A stretch of DNA of 64,000 bases, taken from contig JBBMOL010000139.1 in the NCBI GenBank assembly GCA_037954665.1, positions 1,840,232-1,904,231 on the forward strand. Direction: 5' to 3'. The notes under the pieces are model-generated. The model did not search any database. It saw nothing but the letters and a program-made list of their open reading frames with translations, and was not told the DNA's origin. Of the stretch, positions 11,150-21,697 are shown piece after piece. Position 1 is the first letter of the stretch. Every line of letters begins with the position of its first letter. Source of the stretch: Laguncularia racemosa (taxonomy: Eukaryota > Streptophyta > Magnoliopsida > Myrtales > Combretaceae). The translations under genes were made by a program, and so were the position numbers.

Positions 11150-12854
11150 TTGTTGGGACTTAGCTATTTGAATCCCTTCTATAGGATTTCATTTATATTT
11201 TGTTTATGCCAAAACTTTGTATTTAAACAGGGATGGATGATATTTATGGATGCTTTTATTGTTCTTTCTTTATGCTTTTATCTTTTTCTTTTGGTTTTTG
11301 GTTTTTCATTTCAGGATTTTGTTAGATTGGTGGAGTATATGACTTTAGTTTCATGAGAAGGTTGGGGATGCTACATGTTTGGTGTACATTTCAAGGAATC
11401 ATGGTCGGTGCGCATGAATGTTAATGATTTGAGTCACTTCTTAAAAGTGGATACTGGAAGCGCAATTCTAATTTTGATCCAGGGGAGTCCTGTTCTCTTT
11501 CACCTTTATTTCCATTTTCCTTCCTTGTTATGTAGTTCAATGTAGACATTGGGGACAATGTCTAACTTTAAGTGTGGGGGAGGGATCTAAGTAAAGGAAT
11601 TTATATGAAATATAAGTGTTAATGAATCAAAATTCAAAAGTTTCCTCACTTAAGATGTATTTAATGAATTACTAATAATCAAGAATTGCTGAGATTTAGT
11701 TATATGATTTACTGAGATGAAAAGTCTTGGGAATTTTGAAAATTTTTACTCTCTTATCTTGTTTTATAACTACTTTGCTAGAATTAAGAGTTGAAATCCA
11801 AGGGAAGAGAATTACTTGTTATTTAAGCATTTATTTCAAGAATTGGGAGTGGATTAAGGTTACTAGTAAGTTTAGTATGCTTTTTCTTTTGCTATTAATG
11901 TGAGTTTTGTAATTCTGAGTAAAAGAGTAGATGATACTTGTAGCTTGGTGATCCTTTTTCGCAATTATTGGAACTGAGAACTTTGGGAGTAATGAATATA
12001 AAAAAAAAAGTTCAAAAGTGGGCCTCATAGACTCGAGTAATTAAGCCTGAGGGGTGCCCTTTTGAGGGGATAACATCTATTGACTTGGGTGACGAACTTA
12101 AGATCAATGGCTGAAAGCTCGCTACAAGGGTCATGAGAAAAGTCCGAGAAAACTGAACTTAATTAAGCTGAATTGGAAATTAATGGAAAATTAATTTAAT
12201 TGAGATGGTAGAGGTTCGAAGGGGTATCTTAAAACCTAGTAGCCTAAGATCATCTGGTCTAGGACTTACTGATCGAAGAAACCATTTCAGTTGAAAGGAT
12301 AAAAAAAAAATTAGATAGTTGACTTGACTCGAACAAGTAAATCCGAGGGACGCCCTCTACGCTGAGAGGATAACATCTGTTAACTTGAGTGATGAGCTCG
12401 GGATTATTGATTGAAAGTTCACTACATGAATCGGTTAACTAAGTAAAGTACTTAATGGAAAATCTCCCAATCTTGTTTAAAAGGATTAAAGAAAAGGGAA
12501 ATCCAGGAGATAAGTAGATATAATGTGCCTTTACTCTTTATTGCATTACTTATAAGAGTGGTTAAGAGGGAAGTACACTCTACTTTACTGGTATTGATCT
12601 TTTTTCGGTTTCACTTTTGGGAATTTATGTTTAAATGATGAGAGTACTAGTTTAAGTCACTTGGATTAGTCTTGAGAATTCTGGTATTTGTATTTTGTAA
12701 ACAATTAATGGTAGGATTGAGTAGAGATTGCATAGTATGGAGGTAAATCATGAGAATCAATGATGCCAAAAGAAGTTCTTGATTGTTGAGTTAATGAAAA
12801 TCTTGTCCTTGGTTTTTCTTTGGCTTTATTCTGCTTGAGGACAAGCAAACGCTT
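11150..12854 (+). other. AthII 3' non-coding region
   Basis: No coding ORF is convincing. AAGTGTGGGGGAGGG at about 11571 is a second polypurine-like tract. Two degenerate copies of a block (around 12030-12120 and 12340-12430) share the phrases 'ggataacatct' and 'cttg(g/a)gtga(c/t)ga', and each is followed by a 'gttgaaag'-type segment, pointing to an old tandem duplication. The same phrase appears in AthI near 4210, so it is a conserved feature of the Athila 3' region. Confidence 0.55.
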
Positions 12855-12869
12855 AAGTGTGGGGGAGTT
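12855..12869 (+). promoter_or_regulatory. AthII polypurine tract
   Basis: AAGTGTGGGGGAGTT immediately before the LTR start TGATAAGT, the classic Athila arrangement. Confidence 0.85.
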
Positions 12870-14259
12870 TGATAAGTACAAATTAACACTTGTATTTTTG
12901 ATGAATTCTAGTGGTGTATGTAATAAATTGATGTTATTTTGAAGAGTTTTGATATTAAAAAAAAATATTTCAGTTTCATGATTGAGGACCACTATTTTTA
13001 GAGAAGATATCAACTTGGAATGAGATCGGATAAGAAAACACGAAGAAAAATGCTTTTTGGAAGGAACAAGGGAAGAGCATGGTCGTGTGTCAAGGAAACA
13101 CGCCCATAGAAGCACACATGGTTGAACACATGGTTGAAGGCACGACCGTGTGTTGAGCTTGGAAAATCCATAGAAGCACACACGGTTGAGTACACGGTCT
13201 GAGACATGGCCGTGTGTTATTTGCGTAGGTTTTACTAACACTATTCAAAGGCACGGTTGTGTATAAGCCGTGTGTCGAGACTGTGTGCTTGAAAAAAGTC
13301 AGCCATTTCAGGAGATTTTTGGGCTTCCATGTATATATATATTCTCATTTTTTCTAGAGAGAGCAAGGGACACTGGAGGGAGATAGAAAAAAAAATACGA
13401 AGGAAGACAAAACGCTTGGGAAGAATTTCAAGAGGAAAGTAACATCAACAGATTCATCTTCATCTTCCGAAGGGTTCATGCATAGGGTTTTTTTTTTTTT
13501 TTGTTTTTTATTGAGTTGTAACTTGAAAACCATGAGTGGTTAGTTTATTTCATACTCGAACCTTGCGAACTCTAATTGTCATGTAACGTTGGACTGATTT
13601 TATAGTTAATGAATAGTGGAAATCTCTAAGTTTATTCATGTTATTTGTTGTGTTTTGTTAATTTAATGTATGGCCAACATTGAATTTGCATTGATTTCTT
13701 AGAAGATGATTGGAAAATCTCTTGTTTGAATAGATCTTACATGAATAAAGGAATTCGTATGTAATCTAGGGATAGAGAACATGAATTTTCTGTATTAGAT
13801 TAAATTAGATAATTCGATCTAATTGAGGCTTCAAGAGTGTTAATGCAATTCTAATCGATTTTTGATAAAAGAGGAATCTTTATCAATGTGATTAGGGTTA
13901 GGAGCTAATGAATCTAGGAAGAACATTGGCTTAGTGTTGGATACTTCCCGGTTCAGTGATAACCACTGCTTGTTAATTGATTTATAAAAAGGGTAAAGTT
14001 ACATGATAATTAGAGGAGTAGTAAGGGTAGGGTATGTTTTTTAAGTATTAAATTTAGTAATTTTAATTTATCGTGTTAGTTTTAATTGCTTTAGATTTTG
14101 TTAAGTGTTTTTAATTTAAGCTGAATCTCTCGAATTTATGCGGTTAGATAGTCGGTTTAGAGTTATTATTGGTACTTGCTGATCCTTGAGGAAATGATAC
14201 CTGAACACAATTTTATACTATTACAATCGATAGGTGCACTTATCTTATTGATCGTAACA
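12870..14259 (+). repeat. AthII 3' LTR
   Basis: Starts TGATAAGTACAAATT after the polypurine tract. A CACGG/CCGTG array lies at about 13075-13290 and a TATATATATATT core-promoter candidate at 13332-13342. The proposed end is GATCGTAACA at 14259, from the usual Athila terminus. The second LTR is outside the window, so the exact end and the TSD are unconfirmed. Confidence 0.7.
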
Positions 14260-14826
14260 AAGAATCGTAGAAAAGGATTTTTAAATTTATGTGATTATGG
14301 TCAACACCAACGGGTCGAGTTTAGCAAGGGTTCATTTAAACCTGAACCCGACCCAACAAAAATTAGATACCCAAAACTTGCCCTAGCTCGCTGGTTTTTT
14401 TTTTTTTTACTCGACCTGATTAACAAATAAAGTGACTCGAACCCTACCTGACCTGACGTTAATTGTGATTAAATCTTTTTTTTAATGCTTCAACTTATTT
14501 TCATATGTCATTTATTTAATTTATTATTAATCTACTTATGATGGAAAGAAGAGAGAAATTAAATATATAAATTAAAATATAAAAATAAAATAAATTTAAA
14601 AATATATTGATTAAAAATATAATAATAATAAAATAAAATATATTGATTATAAATTAATATTAATTTATTATTTTTTAAAAAAATTATTTGGTCGGGTTTT
14701 CCCATTAGGTTTTTTTCTAAATCCCATAACCCGATCCTAAGCCCTATCAGGTTTTATTCCATGTCCTAAACCTAACCCTAAGCCCTATAAGATTTTTATC
14801 AGGTTAGTCGGGGTAGGTACCCTATT
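14260..14826. other. Unclassified AT-rich segment with inverted GGGTCGGGTT motifs
   Basis: No gene. Near 14310-14360 a fold-back is visible (GGGTCGAGTTTA against AAACCTGAACCCGACCC). Related CGGGTTTT, AACCCGATCC and GTCGGGGTAGG motifs recur at 14690-14820, with very AT-rich DNA (14500-14690) between. The arrangement is suggestive of a non-autonomous DNA transposon, but I cannot define terminal inverted repeats or a TSD. Tekay pol resumes right after it. Confidence 0.35.
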
Positions 14827-15369
14827 ATGACTTGCCTCGATTGCATCCTTATCACCAGTTTACGAATACAACCAGTATTAATTGATAAAATGAAAGCTAC
14901 ACAAGTTGAAGATGTGGGGATACAAGAAATAAAGAAAAGAATGGAAGAGGGAAAAGCTATAAAGTTCAATGAAGATATAGAGGGGGTGTTGAGGTATGGT
15001 CACAGGCTGTATGTGCTAGGTATAGATGAATTGAAGAAAGAGATATTGGGGAGACACACTATTCTGGGTACTCTATAAACCTTAGAAGTACTAAGATATA
15101 TAAAGACCTAAAGAACCATTATTGGTGGAGGAATATAAAGAGAGAAGTGGTTGATTTTGTATCTAAGTGTATGACCTGCTAACAGATCAAGATAGAACAT
15201 TAGAGACCCGCTGACATGTTACAACCTTTACCTATACTAGAGTGGAAATGAGAACGTGTGAGCATGGACTTTATCACAACATTACCCTGATCAATGACTA
15301 AATTGGACATAGTATGGGTAATTGTAGATCGATTTACAAAATCGGCACACTTTATACCAATAGGTACTG
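14827..15369 (+). pseudogene. TekH pol: RNase H-integrase boundary and integrase N-terminal half
   Basis: Translation gives SLRIQPVLIDKMKATQ, GVLRYGHRLYV, then STKIYKDLKNHYWW and VSKCMTC (the CxxC of the zinc domain), RPADMLQPLPI and MDFITTLP, ending at VDRFTKSAHFIPIGT where element A begins. Several TAA/TAG/TGA codons and at least one frameshift (near 15075) break it. The first catalytic Asp (SMDF) is visible. Confidence 0.8.
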
Positions 15370-16372
15370 TGATAGGAATCAAAATCCGACAAAACCTATT
15401 AGTAGGGCAAAAACTAAAGGAATTCGAATTTTGGCGATGGCGGCCCATTTTGAGCAGATCGACCCCAGAATTATTTATATATTAACCTATTTTCTATTAT
15501 TCATGTATTGTGTTTTCCAACAGGCACTCTTATCATATTTTATAGGGCAATGGACAAACTCCCTCAGACTCAGCTTGTGGGTTATCCATGGACTGACCTG
15601 AACCGGCGATGAGTTGGGCCGATGGATCCTATAGAAGACCGGCATCTTGAAGACCATTTCTTTTATATATTTCTTCTTTTATGAACTATTTTGGTTGTAT
15701 TTTGGTTTTGAGACACTTTTATTTCCTTGTAATTTTCATTTAGGGATAGCTACCTTAAAAGTGGCAAACTTGTAATTTTGAGCACTTTTTAACCCTAGGA
15801 GTAGCAAGTATAAATACTTGCTTAAGAGAGGGTTTGAGGGGGCCATATTTTGCAGATTGTCATTAGACTCTTATCAATTTCAATCCTAAGAGTTGAAATT
15901 GTGGCGAGTGCAACACCTTGAAATTGTGAGTTGTTTCAATTTCATTTTGTTGTGATTTCTTTTCTTCTCTAGTGTGTCATATCTAGGGGTGAATTGAGAT
16001 AGTTCTTGGACAGATTTGCTTCTAATTGTTGTCGAATTCTTGTGTTTAATTAAGATCTCTTGCAATTGAATTTGAATCATCTTTGAGAATTTCTCTTGAA
16101 AATGTGATTTTCACTTGTGGAAAGGAGTCCTTAGAATTGAGGTTTTCTTTTGATTTTTTGGATTATTTTCGGGGGATTATATGTGATTAGGGTGTTATTA
16201 GAAGAGATTATCATTGTGGTATTACAATTGTAACATTGAGCATTTGGAATTCATTACATCTTCACTAGGGTTCACGTGAATTTTACCCTTTGTGGAGCCG
16301 TTTTGTTGTTGACTTGAGATTGCTTTTTCTTGAGTCTTTTAATTGTGCTTCTAAGTGGAATTAGGCACATCA
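15370..16372 (+). repeat. Element A 5' LTR
   Basis: Starts TGATAGGAATC and ends ATTAGGCACATCA. It lacks about 45 bp present in the 3' copy (near 15860) and the last ~186 bp of the 3' copy. The inverted repeat GCAAGTAT-AA-ATACTTGC with TATAAATA is at 15804-15821. The LTR-encoded tail is open here too (15374-15601). Confidence 0.88.
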
Positions 16373-16378
16373 TCTTTT

Positions 16379-16390
16379 TGGTATTAGAGT
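16379..16390 (+). promoter_or_regulatory. Element A primer-binding site (degenerate tRNA-Met)
   Basis: TGGTATTAGAGT, compared with the canonical TGGTATCAGAGC, follows the 5' LTR after six bases (TCTTTT). The C-to-T change weakens pairing, so this copy is probably a dead template. Confidence 0.65.
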
Positions 16391-17415
16391 ACATGTTGAG
16401 AGAAGGGAGTGGTTGTATTTGATTTCATGGAATTAATCATCAATTAGGGTTGATCTAGTAAAAATCGCAAATTGTGTTGTTGTTGTGGTTTTGAGATTGC
16501 GAAATTACCTTGGCTTGGAATTTAATTTGCTGTTTGTTGGAGTTGGATTGGAAGGTTTTTGTATCATCTTATGATCAATAATTTTCGTGGAAGGGCAGAA
16601 GCATAGAGTGTTGTTTAATTCAACAACTTTTGGAACTTGAAAAAAAAAAAAAAACTTACCAATCCTTGCCGTAGCTTGTTGTGGTGTGAAGGAGGATGTG
16701 TTAGTTGTTGTTGTGACTTCCATTGTGTAATTGTGAATTAGAGGAGTACAATTTGCAGATTTGCATTGAGTTTTGATTAGTAAGGAATCTATTTGAATTC
16801 AAACACATGCCATTAAGTTGTGGGAGTTAATGAATGCTATTTGAATTTGAATTCATTGCTTACCAATTGAAGAAGGCTTGCAATTAGTGAAGTGGTTTGA
16901 ATTTCAAATCTGAGTTGCTACCTATTTTGTTGTGAGTTGTGGTTAGTAATTGTAGAAAGTGAAGTATATTTTGTTATTATTGCCGTGGAAGTGGAGTGCA
17001 ATTTGTTGTTGTTGCCGTAGGTGTTGTGGTGAAGTGAGTGCACCGTGATTGAGGTGTGTGTGGTGGTGTAAATTTGTAGAGTTTTGTGTAGTGTAAGGTG
17101 CTGCACATTAAGACTCATTGTGGGTGTATAACTTTAGCAAGAAAGGAAAGTTGAGTGGTGAAGTTTGAATTAAAAAACAAGCATTAAAGTGTGAAAGTAA
17201 TTGAAACTCATTACTTAAACACTTGCTAATTGAATTTAATTCTTAACTACTTAGAAATAATTGTGTGCACTTCATTTATTTAACTTTACTTGAAGTACCA
17301 ATAAACATTTCTTGTATTGGTTGATTGTGAGCATCATGGGTATGTAGGGGCGTGTAAGGGTGTGTTGTCGTGGTGTGTTGAAGTGAATTGAGGTTATTGA
17401 AATCAGTAAGCAACA
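16391..17415 (+). other. Element A leader, T/G-rich
   Basis: Long non-coding leader rich in GTGGTG and TTGTTG motifs, with an A run at 16639-16653. The phrase 'tgaatgctatttgaatttgaattcattgc' region (16830-16860) and 'aagtgtgaaagtaattgaa' region (17187-17206) recur in the element B leader, so the leaders are homologous. ORFs on the other strand here are rich in Thr, Asn and His and are composition artefacts. Confidence 0.6.
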
Positions 17416-17880
17416 ATGTCAAGTGAGTTATATTTGTCTACTAACATATTGCATCGGGACTTGACTTTCTTTCAAACCATTGATGAGGGACAAAGAGAAA
17501 ACTTATTCCATACTTCTTGTAGGGTACAAGGAAACTTGTGCGCAATTATTATTGATAGTGGTAGTTGTATTAATGTTGTAGCTGCATCATTAGTATCGAA
17601 GTTGAAACTTGAAACTATCCCACATCCCAAACCCTATACATTACATTGGTTGAATGATCAGGATGGTCTTTGTGTGACCCAAAGGGCTAGGGTACCCTTC
17701 AGTATAGAGGACAAGTACTATGATGAGCTTGAATGTGATATTCTTCCCCTTTGTGCATCCCATATATTACTTGGTAGACCATGGTTGTATGACAGGATGG
17801 TATTACATGATAGGTATAGAAATACTTATATGTTTAAAAAGGATGGTAAAAGTATAGTATTGAACCCTATGTCACCATAA
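17416..17880 (+). pseudogene. Element A protease-only ORF (154 codons)
   Basis: The ORF starts at its own ATG (MSSELYLSTN), with no Gag in front. It runs into the chromoviral protease module: ENLFHTSCRV, active site IIDSGSCINV, LHWLNDQDGLCV and ILLGRPWLYDR. TAA at 17878 ends it where element B reads on (TTA in B). In CRM-type elements this protease normally follows the Gag zinc knuckle, so a start codon here is a rearranged gene. It could supply protease or be only a remnant. Catalytic Asp-Ser-Gly is intact. Confidence 0.75.
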
Positions 17881-18394
17881 GAGGTCCAGGAGATGCAAAG
17901 ACAAATAAAACAACCATCATAGGTTCGTGAGGATCATAGCCACATGATCAAACCTTTAGAGAACCAAACTGTGCAGACTCAGGTATGCTAACCTTCAAAG
18001 GTTCTTGAGGGCTTTAGTGACACGAGCCAACCCTTAGAGCATAAAATTTGTCAGACACTGATGTGCCAACCTTCAAGATCCTGATGATTATAGTCAGATG
18101 AGTAGATTACCAGAGGACCAAACTGTTTAGGGTCAGTTATGTTCTCCTTCAGAGATACTAGTGGTTCACGAGCAGTTGAGTAAACCATTGGAGTATTCTG
18201 AGGATCAGAGTCAGACGAGTCTATCATTAGAGGGTCAGAATGTTCAGAGACAGTTGTGTTTACCTTTAGAGGTCTCAGAGGGCAATGAGTAGTTGGGCCA
18301 ACCATTAGAAGACCATCAGGATCGGTGACATATAGATGAGTTAGAAAAGGAGGATACGGTATCAGTAAAATGGGTTGAGATAGGGGACACCTCA
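17881..18394 (+). pseudogene. Element A degenerate Q/P/E-rich linker
   Basis: The region is homologous to the open linker of element B (35780-36160), where a roughly 25-residue pattern containing QPLE/QPSE and QTVQ-Q repeats about five times. In A it is interrupted by stops and frameshifts. No domain is recognised. Confidence 0.5.
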
Positions 18395-18826
18395 GTGGAC
18401 AATGGGTCATTATTTGTGTTGCAAATGAGATACATCCTAGAAATGGAGGAGAGAAGACAATCACCACTTGTAGTATTTCAGATATTGGGATTCTACAGAG
18501 ATATTTCTTCAGGTGGCTTACTAAAAGGAAACAAAGTCTCTACTGCATTTGATCTACCAGATTTGAGGACAAATCTTTTTGAGGCCCGAGGAGATTATAG
18601 GAATCAAAATCCGATAAGACCTATTAGTAGGGCAAAAACTAAAGGAATTCGAATTTTGGCGATGAGGGCCCATTTTGAGCAGATTGACCCTAGAATTATT
18701 TATATATCAACCTCTTTTCTATTATTCTTGTATTGTGTTTTCCAACAGGCACACTTATCATATTTTATAGGGCAATGGACAAACTCCCTCAGACTCAGCT
18801 TGTGGGTTATCCATGGACCGACCTGA
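18395..18826 (+). pseudogene. Element A C-terminal tail ORF running into the 3' LTR
   Basis: An open stretch of 143 codons contains AFDLPDLRTNLFEARGD just before the LTR and continues for about 75 codons inside it (RPISRAKTKG, AHFEQIDP, then hydrophobic SFLLFLYCVFQQ). DLRTN-F is the sequence preceding the polypurine tract in the integrases of C, D and E, so this is the relic C-terminus of a CRM-type integrase. The hydrophobic run could be a membrane segment, but this is untested. It is out of frame with the protease ORF. Confidence 0.65.
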
Positions 18827-19797
18827 ATCGGCGATGAGTTGGGCCGATAGATCCTATAGAAGACCGGCATCTTGAAGACCATTTCTTTTATATATTTCTT
18901 CTTTTATGAACTATTTTGGTTGTATTTTGGTTTTGAGACACTTTTATTTCCTTGTAATTTTCATTTAGGGATAGCCACCTTAAAAGTGGCAAACTTGTAA
19001 TTTTGAGCACTTTTTAACCCTAGGAGTAGCAAGTATAAATACTTGCTTAAGAGAGGGTTTGAGGGGGCCATATTTTGCAGATTATACACTTCATATTCAC
19101 GTGAGAATTAGGGTTCTTAATTTTCATTAGACTCTTATCAATTTCAATCCCAAGAGTTGAAATTGTGAGTTGTATCAATTTCATTTTGTTGTGATTTCTT
19201 TTCTTCTCTAGTGTGTCATATCTAGGGGTGAATTGAGATAGTTCTTGGACAGATTTTCTTCTAATTGTTGTCGAATTCTTGTGTTTAATTAAGATCCCTT
19301 GCAATTGAATTCGAATCATCCTTGAGAATTCCTCTTGAAAACGTGATTTTCACTTGTGGAAAGGAGTCCTTAGAATTGAGGTTTTCTTTTGAATTTTTGG
19401 ATTATTTTTGTGGGATTATATGTGATTAGGGTGTTATTAGAAGAGATTATCATTGTGGTATTACAATTGTAACATTGAGCATTTGGAATTCATTACATCT
19501 TCACTAGGGTTCACGTGAATTTTGCCCTTTATGGAGCCGGTTTGTTGTTGACTTGAGATTGCTTTTTCTTGAGTCTTTTAATTGTGCTTCTGAGTGGAAT
19601 TAGGCACATCATCTTTTTGGTATCAGAGCTATATCATATTTGGATTTAAGATTGAACACATCATTGTGGTCGAATTGGTTCAAAAGCATTTAGATTTGAT
19701 GTTAATGTTCATGAGATTGAAGCTAGTTTAAATGACATTGTCTAAGTATCTTTCAATCCTGGTTTTTGTGTGCTTAAACTTGGAATTAGGCACATCA
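18595..19797 (+). repeat. Element A 3' LTR with PBS-containing extension
   Basis: It follows GAGGCCCGAGGAGA (polypurine-like, 18581-18594). The terminal TG is mutated to TT. The TATA inverted repeat is at 19029-19046. The point matching the 5' LTR end is 19611, but the copy continues 186 bp to GCACATCA at 19797, next to the TSD. The extension includes TCTTTTTGGTATCAGAGC, that is, PBS-like sequence inside the LTR. Solo LTR-1 has the same extension. Confidence 0.85.
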
Positions 19798-19802
19798 TAC
19801 TG

Positions 19803-20438
19803 GGTATAAATTAGAGAAGTTGACACAAATTTACATTAAAGAAATTATAAGGTTGCATGGGATACCGGTCTCCATAGTGTCAGATGGAGATGAGATTTGT
19901 GGAGAGGTTTTGGAATAGTTTGCATAGAGCTTTGGGGACAAAGCTACAATTTAGTATGACTTTTCACCTACAGACAGATAGTCAGTCAGAGCGAATGATT
20001 TAGATATTAGAGGATATGTTGAGGGTTTATGCATTAGACCTTGGTGGAAATTAGGATGAACATCTGCCTTAAGTGGAGTTTGCCTATAAAAACAGTTATC
20101 AAGCTACCATCTAAATGACACTGTATGAGGCATTGTACGAAAGAAAGTGCTGGTCGTCGTTACATTGGGATGAGGTGGCTAAGAAACAAATATTAGGACT
20201 TGATCTAATGTAAGATGAAGTAAACAAAGTGAAATTGATCTGGCAAAGAATGCAGTAAGCCCAAAGTTACTAAAAGTCATATGCAGACAAGAGAAGACGC
20301 CCATTGGAGTTTTAGGTGGCAGATCATGTATTATTGAAGATTTCGCCTATGAAGAGAGTGATAAGATTCAAACTAAGGGAGAAATTAAACCCTAGATATA
20401 TGGGACCCTTTGAAGTCCTGGAGAAAATTGGACCAGTG
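19803..20438 (+). pseudogene. TekH integrase, central and C-terminal part
   Basis: Resumes after element A with IKEIIRLHGIPVSIVSD (second catalytic Asp), then frame-shifted pieces equivalent to the FW-SL--LGTKL and PQTD-QSER regions, and ends at YMGPFEVLEKIGPV where element E begins. It is heavily mutated, with many stops. Confidence 0.75.
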
Positions 20439-21183
20439 TGATGAGAGCTAGGCCAGAAGGTGGAATGTGGATCCTCTTGAAGTGCCACCTGGACCGATCA
20501 CAAGAGCTCGAGCGAAATGATTCAGGGAAGCACTTAACGGGTTGATAAAGGATGTCCAAGAAGCCAGAAAGGATTGGAGCAACGATGAGAATGCACTTGC
20601 ATTTGTACAAGTCATTCAAGGAGATTAAAGCATAGGAGGTCAAAGCTGCCAGCCTTGACAACGCTGGTGTAAACACTGCCGACCTTGCCCCAGAGTTGCC
20701 ATCCACGCGCGACAGAAGGACTACGCCGGTGTACTACGCCACTGGCCTTTATACCCGGCGTACATCCTACGCCGGCTCCTACGCCACCGGCTTTTATTCC
20801 CTGTTTGTTATTTTTCCGCGACTTTATGATGTTATGTCGTTTTAGGCTTTCATTATTACGAGCTGTAAACCCTAATATAAGCTGCTAGGGTTGAGAATAG
20901 AACATAGAACACACATATAAGGTTGAATAACACATTTTGAGAGAATTCCTCTCTTGGTTCTCTAAAGAACTTCTTTTGAACTTATCGGATATCTTCCGTA
21001 GCGTTCATCCCGACTTATTAATCGGTCTTTCATCCCGATTGTGGCGTCAATAGAATATACCATGGTTCTTGCCTCACTTATAGGCAACAGGTCGCGGTTC
21101 CACTTGTTTGTTTTAGCATCTTGGGTTGTACTTCCGAACGTATTGGTATTGGGTTTCGTCACACGTGGGCGTGGTTTGTATCA
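20439..21183 (+). repeat. Element E 5' LTR
   Basis: 745 bp from TGATGAGAGC to TTTGTATCA. U3 contains a TACGCCGG/CCGGCGTA palindrome block (about 20655-20800) where C and D have CACGGCCGTG repeats. TATAA is at 20876-20880. It is 46 bp longer than the 3' copy because of one extra repeat segment (near 20745-20790). Confidence 0.9.
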
Positions 21184-21186
21184 GTT

Positions 21187-21200
21187 TGGTATCAGAGCCA
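21187..21200 (+). promoter_or_regulatory. Element E primer-binding site (tRNA-Met)
   Basis: TGGTATCAGAGCCA three bases after the LTR, a perfect match to the plant initiator tRNA-Met primer site. Confidence 0.92.
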
Positions 21201-21697
21201 AGGTTTGTTAAACATTAGTTCGGTTTGAGGAAGGTAACATCAAAACCCTAACTCCAATCGTTCATAACAATTGTTCATATCAAGTTTCGTGTTGTCATAG
21301 CTTCCTGCTCAAGTTCATAGTGTTAATTGCTTTTTTTTAGAGAGTGTAGCGCATCCTATTAATTTTGTTACAAACAAAAAAATGAACAGAAAAAAAAAAT
21401 CACGACAAAAAAAAAAACGTGAACAAGAACAAAAAACAAAGGCAGCAAAAAGGAAAGAAAAAGAGGAAAATTTCGAGCCCCTAAAGTTGTGTTGAATTCT
21501 ACGGAAGGGATTGGTGTAGTTTGGGTTAGTTCCAAGAGAATTGAGAGGAGGAATTGGTGAGTTGATATCATCATTGCTTGTGAGAATACACGAGTGATAG
21601 TGGGATATCATCCTTTGAGTGACACACGTAAGGGAGTGACTCGTGAGGCTTAATCATATATATTTGTGTTAGTACCAACCCTTTTACTGCAGGAACT
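21201..21697 (+). other. Element E leader
   Basis: Non-coding, with an A-rich segment (21377-21480), homologous to the leaders of C and D. Nothing else is seen. Confidence 0.7.

Larger units (their letters stand above)
6434..14259 (+). mobile_element. AthII: Athila-like element, 3' part (interrupted by AthI and solo LTR-1)
   Basis: Integrase starts abruptly at the AthI junction and is followed by the post-pol spacer, an env-position ORF, a long 3' non-coding region, a polypurine tract and one LTR. The 5' LTR, gag and most of pol should lie left of the window beyond AthI. Its LTR differs from that of AthI, so it is a separate Athila-like family and older than AthI. Confidence 0.85.
15370..19797 (+). 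mobile_element. Element A: CRM-derived non-autonomous LTR element, TSD TACTG
   Basis: LTRs at 15370-16372 and 18595-19797 and the flanking TACTG (15365-15369, 19798-19802) define a 4,428-bp insertion in TekH integrase. The interior holds a degenerate tRNA-Met PBS, a 1-kb T/G-rich leader, a protease-only ORF, a degenerate linker and an ORF reading through the polypurine tract into the 3' LTR. There is no gag, RT, RNase H or integrase core. Element B has the same architecture elsewhere, so this is a family structure and not a private deletion. Confidence 0.9.

Noticed and set aside
16918..17118. Reverse-strand Thr/His/Asn-rich ORFs in the leaders of A and B (also 34200-34909)
   Set aside because: Composition artefacts of T/G-rich non-coding leaders; not conserved between A and B.
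19612..19640. TGGTATCAGAGC at about 19618 taken as the PBS of a separate element starting there
   Set aside because: The TACTG duplication lies at 19798-19802 and solo LTR-1 carries the same extension, so this PBS-like site is inside the A 3' LTR.
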